Below, one piece after another: positions 26,601-35,817 of a DNA stretch of 64,000 nucleotides. This DNA is from Dama dama (lineage: Eukaryota > Chordata > Mammalia > Artiodactyla > Cervidae): contig NC_083685.1 of the NCBI RefSeq assembly GCF_033118175.1, positions 121,218,501-121,282,500 of the forward strand. Direction: 5' to 3'. Numbering within the stretch: the stretch's first letter is position 1; each line of letters starts with the position of its first letter. Made by a program: the position numbers and the translations under genes. A model generated the notes under the pieces. It saw nothing but the letters and a program-made list of their open reading frames with translations. It made no database searches and had not been told where the DNA came from.

Positions 26601-29034
26601 GGGCATTCCTTAGACTAAGCATCCACAGCATAGGATGACAAGTGCTGACTACATTCAAGTGCTGGGGTTCTGAAAAAAATACAGTATAACCCTACCCTTG
26701 AGAACCTACAGATGGTGGGAAAAACAATATAAACCAATAACTTCTTTTCTATGAGATGGGTTGGGAACATCCCCTAGAGAAGGAAATGGCAACCCACTCC
26801 AGTATTCTTGTCTGGGAAATCCCATGGACAGCGGAACCTGGCAGGCTACAGTCCATGGGGTTGCAAAGAGTCAGATACGACTTGGCAACTAAACAAAAAG
26901 AAGGAGAGACTATTCAAAATGATTACTGCAATGAAGGGGAGTTGACTACTGCCATAGGGAGAGTGCTCTGCTAATAGGCTGTAAGATCTGAGAGGATCTC
27001 TTAAATCAGTCACTTTAATACAGTGTGAGAAGTACTGTAAGAACACATGCAAAACAAAGGGACCTAAGACAGACAAGAAGGTGATTAATTCTGCAGGTAG
27101 AGAAAGGTATAGAGCGATGGGAATAAGTGAATTGAAAAGTGAGAAGCTGTCCTAAGAATCAACAGTAGCTTAGCATATACTTTTTGAGGGCTTACCACAT
27201 GCCTGTTATGTTAATTGCTTTCCACGCATGATCTCAATTATTCCTCACCAAACTCTGAGTCAGGTATCAATATATTTCTGCTGAATTTTGACTAAAGGCT
27301 CTTCAAGTAAAGTGCAAAGATGCTGAGGCAGGAAGATGGCAGCTTTGGGAGCAGGCAGAGGGGCAAGGAGGGGGAAACACTGAAGCTGCAGAGCAGAAGT
27401 TTCTTTGTCAAGCTCTTCTTCAGCCAAGGCTTCCTGAGCTGTTGACTCCAAAGGAATGGTGGGTGCACTGTTCATTCATTCACATATCTATTTGAGCATT
27501 TTCTATGTGCCAGGCATCAAGCTAAGTGCCAAGGCTACAACTGGTGTGCAAGAGAGTACAGTTTCTACTGTTGTGGAATTTACATTCTGGCGCGGGAGAC
27601 ACACAGGCCAATTCTATCCCAGGCGATATAGAGGAATGAGAGGATGCTGGGAGCAACTCCTGGTCTTGTAGGACAAGGTGGGGGGCTTACTGGAGGACCT
27701 AAGAGATGAGGAGGAGTTAGACAGATGAAAAATATTCCAGGAGAGGAAACATCACTGCAAAGGTCAGGCAGGTAGATACAGCATGGAGTGCTTGAGGAAG
27801 CTGAAGTCCTCCTGAATGGGGAGTGGGTGATGAACGCAGGTGGTGGCCAGAGGTGAGCCTACTGTGAGTTACATTAAGCAGGGGTCAGATCATGAAGAAC
27901 CTTTATGCCTTGTTAGTGAGTGTTACTTTTATTTATTATGCGATCACAGGATGGGCACTTAAGTGTTTTAAGTGGACTAGGTGGTGACTGCTCACATTTG
28001 CTTTTTAGGAAAACTGCTCTGTTGGCAGCATGGAGAAAGGACTCAGGGAAGATTCTGCCTGTCACCTATGTGAGAGGCGACAGTGGTACAGCCAGGGAAG
28101 GGGCAGCAGCGATACAGACAAGGCGACAGACTCCACTGATTTTAGGTGGTGGAAAAAATGTAGTTAGTGTGTGACCAGCTGAGGGCTATGGGAAGACAGA
28201 GATTTCTAGTGTCTTGGGCAACTTGGGGACATGTTGCTGTGGGTCCCTGAGATGGGGAGCAAAAGATGACAGCCAAACTTGGAGATCATGAGTTAATTTG
28301 GACTTAGGTCACAGGATCTAGTCAGTTTTTGTTCCCCTCCTCTTTTTACTAGAAAGCTTTCCAATTTATTAGTGAACTCCCACAATAGGAGAAGTGGGGC
28401 TCTACCCTGGCACTGTGTCCTGTCCAGAGCCCCGCCTCTCTCACTAATGCACCCGGGGACCCAGCGGTGCGGCCCCTGGCCAAAGTCCCCTAGGGGTTAC
28501 CTCAAGCTCTGGGTAGCTGAGCACCACCAGGGAGGCGCAGGCGCTGCCACTGTCGTCCTTCACAAAAGACACGTCCACGCCCCCGACCCTCTGCAGGCCT
28601 GAGAAGGCGGGGTCCAGTTGCCAAGCCTCCGTGTCCTGGTCCACAACACGGGCCTTCAACAAGGCTTGCTCCCTGAGAGTAGAAACAGGTCCAGCGGGCC
28701 GCCCGGCCCAGAAGCCCCGCACCCCGCGGTCCAGCTGCGGCCGCCCTCACGCGGAGTCCAGGCCCGGGAGTTGGAGCTCTACCAGGGACCCTCCGGGTCT
28801 CGAAATCCCTCCCGCTCCTGGGACCCAGACGCGGTCCCGGAAGCTACAGCCCTTAAGCCCGCAAGCCAAAAGCAGGCCCAGGCCCCTGCGGCCCTAAGTC
28901 AGGGGTTATGAGGTCGGAGGTCCGCGGGGGACCACGTCGCTCCAATCCCTGGACTTTGCGCGTCCCCTGCCTCATTACCGTTTCCAGTCCAACAAGATTT
29001 CCTCAGGCGCTTTCCCAGCCGCCTTTCGGGCCAT
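17542..29034 (-). CDS. ENDOV: Endonuclease V gene (eight coding exons)
   Basis: Endonuclease V cleaves RNA (and, in bacteria, DNA) one phosphodiester 3' of inosine; the vertebrate enzyme acts mainly on inosine-containing RNA. Joining the eight exons listed separately gives one open frame. Exons 1-7 encode 238 residues, and exon 8 adds about 25 if it is read to its first stop (human protein: 282). The catalytic triad falls exactly at human numbering: D52 in GGVDVSF, E100 in the wedge motif PYVSGFLAFRE, and D126 in FVDGNG. The start ATG (29032-29034) matches the human start context (MA..AAG..PEE). Exon phases are all compatible. The oddities are a GC donor after exon 3, a diverged C-terminal tail, and an open in-frame extension upstream of the start. 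Identity is firm; the 3' end beyond exon 8 is uncertain. Confidence 0.95.
20079..20207 (-). CDS. ENDOV: ENDOV exon 7
   Basis: This exon has 129 bases (43 codons), from ALRSHDHSTKPLYVSVGHK to FRIPEPVRQ. It carries the conserved SVGHxxSLEAAV segment. The acceptor is TGTCACAG|GCCC and the donor is CGCCAG|GTGAAT. If the donor is skipped the frame runs 21 codons into the intron and stops at about 20013, a possible short alternative C-terminus. Confidence 0.95.
20546..20614 (-). CDS. ENDOV: ENDOV exon 6
   Basis: This exon has 69 bases (23 codons), IQLLKAGGDSFPLMGGSG to TVLGR. It matches the human segment ending in SGTVLGM. The acceptor is TTTCCAG|ATAC and the donor is GCAGG|GTGAGT. Confidence 0.92.
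21478..21590 (-). CDS. ENDOV: ENDOV exon 5
   Basis: This exon has 113 bases encoding GFGVACHLGVLTDLPCIG through NALHKEK. It forms part of the conserved endonuclease V core (GxACHLGVL, GVAKKLL). The acceptor is GCTGCAG|GTTT and the donor is AGAAG|GTAAGG. Confidence 0.95.
22266..22497 (-). mobile_element. Bov-tA SINE
   Basis: This near-complete copy reads in reverse: GAAAGTGTTAGTCGCTCAGT at the left through GCCACCAGGGAAGCCCC at the right, with BovA unit and tRNA-derived head both recognisable. It lies in ENDOV intron 4. Confidence 0.95.
22774..22813 (-). CDS. ENDOV: ENDOV exon 4
   Basis: This short exon of 40 bases encodes VLFVDGNGVLHHR plus one base. It contains the catalytic aspartate D126. 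The acceptor is CTTCCAG|GTCC and the donor is CCGAG|GTAATC. Confidence 0.94.
23022..23156 (-). CDS. ENDOV: ENDOV exon 3
   Basis: This exon has 135 bases (45 codons), from VLYEDCRMVTLTAPYVSG to EREPCLMPQ. It carries the PYVSGFLAFRE wedge and catalytic E100. The acceptor is GTGGCAG|GTGC. The donor is CCCAG|GCAAGT, a GC donor with an otherwise perfect consensus. No GT donor keeps the family sequence MPQ-V in frame. Confidence 0.95.
24805..25886 (-). other. Possible alternative 3'-terminal exon in ENDOV intron 2
   Basis: On the minus strand a strong acceptor-like site (TTTTTTATATCCAG, ending at 25887) is followed by about 1.06 kb without a long open frame, then an AATAAA at 24823-24828. It looks like a terminal exon or a 3' UTR. 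Splicing from ENDOV exon 2 (phase 0) would add HPELI and a stop. It could equally be an old retrocopy of a 3' UTR, though I see no poly(A) remnant at its 3' end. Confidence 0.3.
25331..25353. repeat. Poly(C)/poly(A) run
   Basis: A run of about 13 C's is followed directly by nine A's, inside the proposed alternative terminal exon in ENDOV intron 2. Confidence 0.8.
26283..26520. repeat. Ancient L1-type 3' end fragment
   Basis: It contains AACTTTATTGAGATATAATT, then GGCAACCACAAAACTACTTT and CTGTCCCTACGGATTTGCCT, text typical of an old mammalian L1 3' end. It lies in ENDOV intron 2. Confidence 0.6.
26758..26902 (+). mobile_element. Bov-tA SINE (5'-truncated)
   Basis: It holds the BovA part (GAAATGGCAACCCACTCCAG through ACAGTCCATGGGGTTGCAAA). 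The tRNA-derived head is missing. It lies in ENDOV intron 2. Confidence 0.92.
27455..28060. repeat. Ancient LINE2-like sequence
   Basis: Recognisable wording includes GTGCCAGGCATCAAGCTAAG, GGAATTTACATTCTGG, CAGGGGTCAGATCATGAAGA and AAACTGCTCTGTTGGCAGCA, typical of old L2-type repeats. It is strongly diverged. Confidence 0.5.
28501..28672 (-). CDS. ENDOV: ENDOV exon 2
   Basis: This exon has 172 bases and runs from EQALLKARVVDQDTEAWQ to SYPELE. It carries the first catalytic aspartate, D52, in RVGGVDVSFVK. The acceptor is CTCTCAG|GGAG and the donor is TTGAG|GTAACC. It ends in phase 0. Confidence 0.95.
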
Positions 29035-29250
29035 GGCGCTGCCCGGAGCAGCCCCTTCCTGTAGCGTCACTTCCGGAGCGCCGCGCGCAGGCGCCATGCC
29101 AGCGTCGTCGTCGTGGCGGCGTTTGCTGAGGCTCTTGGACACCGCCGTGTGGTGGCGGGAGGCTAGCTGGGCATTAGCTGCGCTGGAAGAGCGGCAGCCA
29201 GCCATCAGGGTTGGCCTTCTTCCGTAGCCGCGGGGAAAGGAAAGTCTTAC
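28600..29250. promoter_or_regulatory. CpG-rich promoter region of ENDOV
   Basis: CpG dinucleotides are frequent across this block, in contrast to the flanks, and it spans ENDOV exon 1 and its upstream side. No TATA box is evident. A GTC/GTG-rich stretch lies at about 29100-29120. CpG-island promoters often fire in both directions, so a divergent plus-strand transcript is possible but not shown. Confidence 0.75.
28979..29034 (-). CDS. ENDOV: ENDOV exon 1 (coding part)
   Basis: This exon has 56 coding bases beginning MARKAAGKAPEEILLDWKR. The donor reads AACG|GTAATG, and the final arginine codon is completed by exon 2. It lies in a CpG-rich block. The frame stays open upstream, with further in-frame ATGs as far as 29205. 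Confidence 0.92.
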
Positions 29251-29357
29251 CCCTCCAGAGCTTCTGACGGGATCTGAAAGTTACACTGACAAACACAGAT
29301 CTGCAGGAGAAAAGCAAAGTGTACATATTTTACTGAGTTTCTCCGCATACCTGCTCA

Positions 29358-29526
29358 CCTTGTCGCTTAGCTGGTAAAGAATCCACCTGCAATGCGGCAG
29401 ACCTGGGTTGGGAAGATCTCCTGGAGAAGGAAAAGGCTACCCACTCCAGTATTCTAGCATGGAGAATTCCATGGACTGTATGGAGGTCGCCAAGAGTCGG
29501 ACACGACTGATCGACTTTCACTTCTA
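29358..29526 (+). mobile_element. Bov-tA SINE
   Basis: It contains the tRNA-derived part (GCTGGTAAAGAATCCACCTG) and the BovA part ending GTCGGACACGACTGATCGAC. It lies just upstream of the ENDOV promoter. Confidence 0.92.
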
Positions 29527-31584
29527 CACGTACAGGGAGGGGACATTTCACTGGTGAGTGGAGACCCAAAGAAGTGGCCAGAACGAAAGCTTTATCCTGT
29601 TAGAGAAAGAAACAGTGAATTTGTGAAGAACTGATAAGGCAAGAGAGGTTTGGACTGTGGGTAGTGAATACTGAAACCAGATCGAGCTTTCCTCACACAG
29701 CCTTCTTGGCCCTAAACCCCCTGCCTCTGGTGATAAGAATGTCCCTCCCCTTCCTGGGAGGGGCCCTTTCACCTGGGAGATTTGGAGCGAAAAATGGTTG
29801 AAGCAGGAGTGATTTTGCTGCTTCTGCCATGGTTTAAAATTTCTCTGGCTTAAGATCAATAGAGCAAGGTGCCATATTTTGGGGCAGTGTGTCCTGAACG
29901 CCATCACCAAGCATCTTCCGTTTCCGTGGTACCTTGACCTCAGTTTCAGTGACTCTTTTTGAGGCCAGGACACAGTCCTTAGTGGGTCCAGACTCATAAA
30001 TTTGACCTGGTGGATCTTGGTGAGCAGAAAAACTAAATAGGGACAACCTGTGGGGCATTGACTGACCCTGCTTGTCAGTTGAGTCTCTTTCTGCTAGGTG
30101 TTGCACAAGATGCTGAGATTACAGCTTACTGATGGTAGAACTGCAGTTGTGTTAAGTGCTGACATGAAAATAATATGGGAGCCTCTTTAAACTGGTGGTA
30201 AAAGGAGACCCGAAGGTTGAGTACAAGAGAGCATTTTAGGCAAAGAGAACAGCACATGTAAAGGGCTGAGACAGCAAAGAGGTTAGTCTATTTGATGTAC
30301 TGAAAGGTGACCAGCTAGGCTGAGGTGCAGCGATATAACCAGTGGTTTATGTTCTACTAGGGGAATTTGGAGAAGTATATGGATAAGTAATCTGAATATA
30401 AACCTCGAGAGGAAAATACAGGAGACTGGGACTGGAGTCTGAATTTTAGGAAAGGCTTCATATGGCATTGACCACTGGTGGGTCTGGAGATATGGGTAAG
30501 TTTTCAGCTAGGAGAGGGGATGAGGACTATTTCCTGAGCACTCACAGCAGACCAGGCACTGTGTTGCGATTTACCCACTCCCTCTTATTTCTCACCACAG
30601 CGCTGAGAGGTATTTTACAGATGGGGAAATTGAGAGGCAAAGAGGTCAAGTGGCTGGCCTGAAGTCAGACAGCAGACAAATGGGAGGGCCAAGAATTACT
30701 CTGGGGTCCACCTGGGCCTTACTCTGTGTCAGCCTTGTGTTATAGAGCAGACAGGATGCAGAGGGCTTTCGATCCGGTAATCCGGAGCCATTCACTGGCC
30801 TGTGGAGACGGAGACAGTTCTGGGGTGCTGAGGAGAGAGCAGTGGTCTGGATGGAGGTTCTGATGTGCTTCAGGGTATAGGCGTGGTGATGGGAGGGAAT
30901 GCTGGGGAAAGTGGAACACTCCAAGTGGGTCTCGGTGTGAAGGAAAGGGAGCAGGGTTAAAAGCAGGCCTTTATAGGATGTGCAGTTACAGGGGTGGTTT
31001 CCGTGTGCTCCCATTGTGGCCTTTCCTCTCCAGTTTCTCTCTGCTGTTGCCCCAGATGGCTTCCTGAAATAATCCCAGCTCCTCAGAAGGAAGCACAGCC
31101 CTGCTGTCCTCAGAATACACTTCAGTCTGATGAAGTGTGAATCTTGTCAGCATTTGCTTTCTTGGGAGAAGGCACATTCCTGGTGTTTTTCCAGTTGGAA
31201 ATGGGATTCATAATGTTTGAGCATGGGACTAATTAATAACTAGAGGAATTAGAAAAAGCGAAAAGCAATATAAATGCAAATCATGGCATGGATGGATGGT
31301 TATTCAGCTCAAGGCCTCAGGCTTTCTTCTTCTATTCATATGTCCTCATCTAGTGTCTTTCCAGGTCCAGCTGATACAGCGACCTTATACTTGGCAAGAA
31401 CATATTAAGAGATGTAGCAGTGGCCCTGTGTGGGGCTGGACATGGGTAGCTTTACCTACTGAGCAAGGCCCTTTTTCACAGTGATTGTTTATCAGTATTA
31501 GTTTGTTTCCGAAGTGGAATTGCCTGAATCTGGGAGGAAATGAAATGGCTCGTGACTGTCTTAGTTAAAACACAATGAAATCCT
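29527..31584. other. ENDOV-RNF213 intergenic sequence
   Basis: No coding potential is recognised. Old L2/MIR-like pieces lie at 30.2-30.7 kb, and the remainder is unremarkable. Confidence 0.55.
30520..30690 (-). repeat. MIR SINE
   Basis: It contains ATTTTACAGATGGGGAAATT and GGTCAAGTGGCTGGCCTGAA, the reverse MIR core. The 30200-30360 stretch before it also looks like old L2. Confidence 0.65.
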
Positions 31585-33112
31585 ATAGTCATTACTGTTA
31601 TTTAGTCGCTAAGTCGTGTCTGACTCTCTGTGACCCCATGGACTGCAGCTTCCAGGCTTCCCTGTCCTTCAGTATCTCCAGGAGTTTGCTCAAACTCATG
31701 TCCCTAGAGTCGGTGATGCCATCCAACCATCTCATCCTCTGTTATCCCCTTCTCCTGCCCTCAACCTTTCCCAGCATCAGGGTGTTTTACAGTGAGTCAG
31801 CTCTTCCCCATCAGGTGGTAAAAGTATTGGAGTTTCAACTGCAGCATCAGTCCTTCCAGTGAGTATTCAGGGTTGATTTCCTTTAGGACTGACTGATTTG
31901 ATCTTACTGTCCCAGGGACTCTCAAGAGTCTTCTCCAGCACCACAATTTGAAACCATCAATTCTTCAGCACTCAGCCTTCTTTTTGGTCCAACTCTCACA
32001 TCCATATATGACTACTGGAAAAACCATAGCTTTAACTATGTGGACCTTTGTTGGCAAAGTAATGTCTCTGCTTTTTAATATTTTGTCTAGGTTTGTCATA
32101 GCTTTCCTTCCAAGGAGCAAGCGTCTTTTAATTTCATGGCTGCAGTCACCTTCTACAGTGACTTTGGAGCCCAAGAAAATAAAATCTGCCACTGTCTCAA
32201 CTTTTTCCCCATCTATTTGCCATGAAGTGATGGGACTGGATGCCATGATCTTTGTCTTTTAGATGCTGAGTTTTAAGCTAGCTTTTTCACTCTTCTCTTT
32301 CACTCTCATCAAGAGGCTCTTTAGTTTCTCTTCACTTTCTGCCATAAAGGCTGTATCATCTGCATATCTGAGGTAGCTGGTATTTCTCCTGGCAATCTTG
32401 ATTCCAGCTTGTGATTCATCCAGCCTGGCATTTTGCATGACGTACTCTGTATATAAGTTAACTAAGCAGGGTGACAATATATAGCCTTGACATAATCCTC
32501 TCCCAATTTTGAACCAGTCCATTGTTCCATGTTCAGTTCTAACTGTTGCTTTGGACCTGCATACAGGTTTCTCAGGAGACAGGTAAGGTGGACTGTTATT
32601 CCCATCTCTTCAAGAATTTTCTACAGTTTGTTGTAGTCAACACAGTCAAAGGCTTTAACATAGTCAATGAAACGGAAGTAGATGTTCTACTGGAATTCCC
32701 TTGCTTTTTCTATGATCCAGCGAATGTTGGCAATTTGATCTCTGACTCCTCTGCCCTTTCTAAATCCAGCTCATGCATCTGGAAGTTCTCAGTTCATGTA
32801 CTGCTGAAGCTAGCTTGAAGGATTTTGAGCATTACCTTGATAGCATGTGAAATGAGCGCAACTGTACAGTAGTTTGAACATTCTTTGGCATTGCTTTTTG
32901 TTGGGATTGGAATGAAAACTGACTTTTTCCAGTCCTGTGGCCACTGTGGAGTTTTCCAGACTTGCTGACATATTGAGTGCAGCACATTATCAGCATCATC
33001 TTTTAGGATTTGAAATAGCTCAGCTGGAATTCCATCACCTCCACTAGCTTTCTTCATAGTTATGCTTCCTAAGGCCCACTTGACATGGGTGAAAGGTAAA
33101 TAATTTACACAC
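31585..33112 (-). mobile_element. BovB (RTE-type) LINE, 5'-truncated and decayed
   Basis: Minus-strand translation gives pieces of a BovB reverse transcriptase. From the 5' side these are KKASGGDGIPAELFQ, then RGLCQGYILSPCLVNLYTEY with the catalytic RYADDTAFMAES, then FLGSKVTVEGDC and VVIYGCESW. They lie in different frames or are separated by stops, so the copy is dead. The 3' end at about 31585-31660 resembles the BovA unit of ruminant SINEs. BovB is known for horizontal transfer between vertebrates. Confidence 0.92.
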
Positions 33113-33874
33113 ATAGTAAGGTCATAGAAAGAGAAGACAGTGATCAGTTGTGAAGCTTTTCAGGTTAAGTCACCATCATCCTAGTGACTGTTTCTGTTTG
33201 GGCTGAAAGCAGAAGGAACTGTGCAGTATGTGAAGTCCAGAAAAATGAATATGAATGGAAACAAGAATGAGTAAGCTGGAGGGGAAGGTCAGGCAGGGTC
33301 AGTGGGAAGCTAAGGAGGAAGGGAAGGTGGGTGGACTTGACAGACCGGGGGCAGCAGGGGGCACATCTGTGAACCAGCACCTCCTCTTACTATGGTTCCG
33401 GACCATGGGTTCTCTCCTGGAGGCACCCCTTCTTTTTAGAAGAGAAAATGCAGTTTTCCCCTAGTGCAGTGTTTTGCCAATTGAATGAAAGTGGGCTGCT
33501 GGAACCCGATTGTTTCTTGCTCATGTGTCTTTACTTCCTTTTCCTGAGGAGATGCTTCCCCAAACCACAATCAGCTCCCTGCCAGAGTCAGCGCTTACTC
33601 TTCATTGGCTGGAGCTCTGCTTCCTCCTGGAAAATCCTGTCAGGCAGGGAGTGAGAGGGCAGCCTTCTGGGCGAAGCTTTGGCCCTGAGCCTGCAGACCA
33701 GGGAGCGGTGTGACGCTCCGCGTCAGCTCTGCTGCCGTTTTCTCCAGAGGAAGTTTACCCTGTTACATTCTAAACCAGAGCCACGTTTTCTGTCCAGAAC
33801 CTTCCACTTTTTGGACACCCCTGCAAGGACATTTCCACAAACACATGGAACCATTCCCCAAAGTCTCTTCCCCA

Positions 33875-35663
33875 GAGAGGATTCTTTAGTAAGTTTATTG
33901 AAACAGGTATGACAAGTATAACAAAATTTACATCTGCCTGTGCTAGACCAGTATATTTCTGTACAAACAACAAGATAGTTAGCTAATGACAATTAACACT
34001 TTGAAAGCATAACATACAACAACATATCTTCTTCACCCCTCCAAAAAAAAAAACACCTTCATAACAGCGGGGAAAAAAATTCTCCCCTGCCCCCCAAAGG
34101 AGGTGTTCATGGGTTGGCCAGCTCCATCCCAATTCTGAGGTATCAAAGGAGTTCCAAGTGCAAACTGAAGTGATGAACAAGCAACTCCCCCACTCCCACA
34201 TCCATTAAACACACAATCTAGGAAATGGATGTCCTCGTGGAGTGCCTTTGCATAGAATTATTAGATAAAGATAGGTTACTATATACAAGTGGATATGGTA
34301 CCAGATCCTAGGTCCCTGTGCTCCCCTTCCTCAACCACAGTGAAGACAAATCACAATAATGAAAATGGAGCACAGATTGTTCTACAGCTCCCTCCGGTGG
34401 TGCTGAAGAGCCTACGTTGTCCTTGGCAAGCGTTTTCTATTTTTGTAGCTCTCACCATTCTGTGGCCTCATTTCAAGCTGACTGAGACATCATCTTATTC
34501 AGGATGTGTATGAAAGACATTTACCTCTGACTTGTAAACAACTGTTGTCTCAGGGCTAACAGGTGCCGAGCTACCCAGGAACAGGAATTAGTCCAGAGAG
34601 GTCAGAAGCACCAAGTAGATTTTGAAAAAACGACACAGCACTTAGAGTGAGAACAGCAGCACAAGACTGGGGTGCGCTGACTATTCTCTCTCCTTTATCA
34701 GAAACTTGACTGGTGTATATTCTGAGTCTGTTTCTGTGCCTTGACTGAGACCCAAAGAAAGGAGCAGTAGTCATACACTTGGGGACATCAAGACCACGCT
34801 AAAAACTCACGTTTATTTAGCAGAATCCTACAGAAGCAAAAACTTCCCCCAGAAATGCCAGAATGCCAGAACCATGCCTTTGATCCAACTTTACACTGAT
34901 CAACTTTCACTTAGAATTTTCTAGAATACTAGAACTGGCAAGAAATCTGGCCTTCACTCCAGTCCCTTCATTTTGTAGACGTGGAAACTAAGTCACCAAC
35001 AGTGTCCTTGACTCTTGGCCCAGCGCTCTTCACAATGAAAGCTTTGGGGCTCTGACCCTTGAAATTTGGCAGTGAATCATTTGTGGGCATGGGTGAGGGC
35101 TGGCTAGTTTGGCATCAAGGCACTCGCAGAATGGCCTGACTTGTATTTGTATCTTCTTGGAGACCTAGAAGTACTTGTATAATTCTCTGAATTTAAAGGA
35201 ATGGAACAAGGAAGAAAGCCAGCTTCTCCTTTGTGACTGCAGAATAAACTAGAAAAGAAGACAAAAATTAATAACCTTATTTTCCGGTCCCTCTCAGCAG
35301 GCAGTGGTCTGAGGAAGAAGGGGCTGGTGTGCTGGGTACACGCACGGTAAGACACAGGACACCTGGGGCACAGGTTGTATGTGTGAAGCTGAGAAGCTAT
35401 TTTTCGGTCTCTCCCAGAGGACGGTGCTTTATTCCAGTTCCATATAATCTTCAGTTCTCACTTCCCAATGAATGGTATTCAGAATATGAGGAGATAAGTT
35501 TCTGAATGTTCTTGAAACAAGTTTGGCTCTCAAGAAGCTGTCAGCCAGCACAGCACATCTTGGTCTCAAATTTAGTGCTGTGCCCACAGCTTTCCTTCTA
35601 AGCACCCACCCGTGAGGGAAGAGCCTTCTCTGCCCAAGTCCCCTGTAGAGACAGGAAACAATT
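33875..35663 (-). other. RNF213: RNF213 3' UTR (inferred extent)
   Basis: This non-coding stretch follows the stop codon directly. On the minus strand AATAAA signals occur at 35428-35433, 34812-34817 and 33895-33900. The last sits just before repeat-bearing intergenic sequence and is the most likely distal polyadenylation site. The extent is inferred from signals only. Confidence 0.55.
33895..33900 (-). terminator. Candidate polyadenylation signal AATAAA of RNF213
   Basis: On the minus strand the sequence reads TTTCAATAAACTTAC. It is the most distal of three AATAAA hexamers downstream of the stop. Confidence 0.5.
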
Positions 35664-35817
35664 CTATCTCATCTGTCGATTCCGTTTCAGTTCAGCAGCC
35701 ATTTTCCACACAGCGACACAATTGGAAAGCAGTATCTCTTCTGGGAACTGAGATTCCATTTCAGGAGGAATTTCACTGTCTTTAGTCTCCATGTAGCTCA
35801 CCAGTGTATCTCTCAGG
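35664..35817 (-). CDS. RNF213: RNF213 terminal coding exon W22
   Basis: After a split Ser codon this exon encodes LRDTLVSYMETKDSEIPPEM to KRNRQMR, then TAG. The acceptor is TTTTTCAG|CCTG. The 3' UTR continues in the same exon. Confidence 0.94.

Noticed and set aside
29033..29227. Divergent 64-residue plus-strand frame in the ENDOV CpG island
   Set aside because: It is largely the reverse shadow of the ENDOV 5' region, and CpG islands readily yield open frames. There is no supporting motif.
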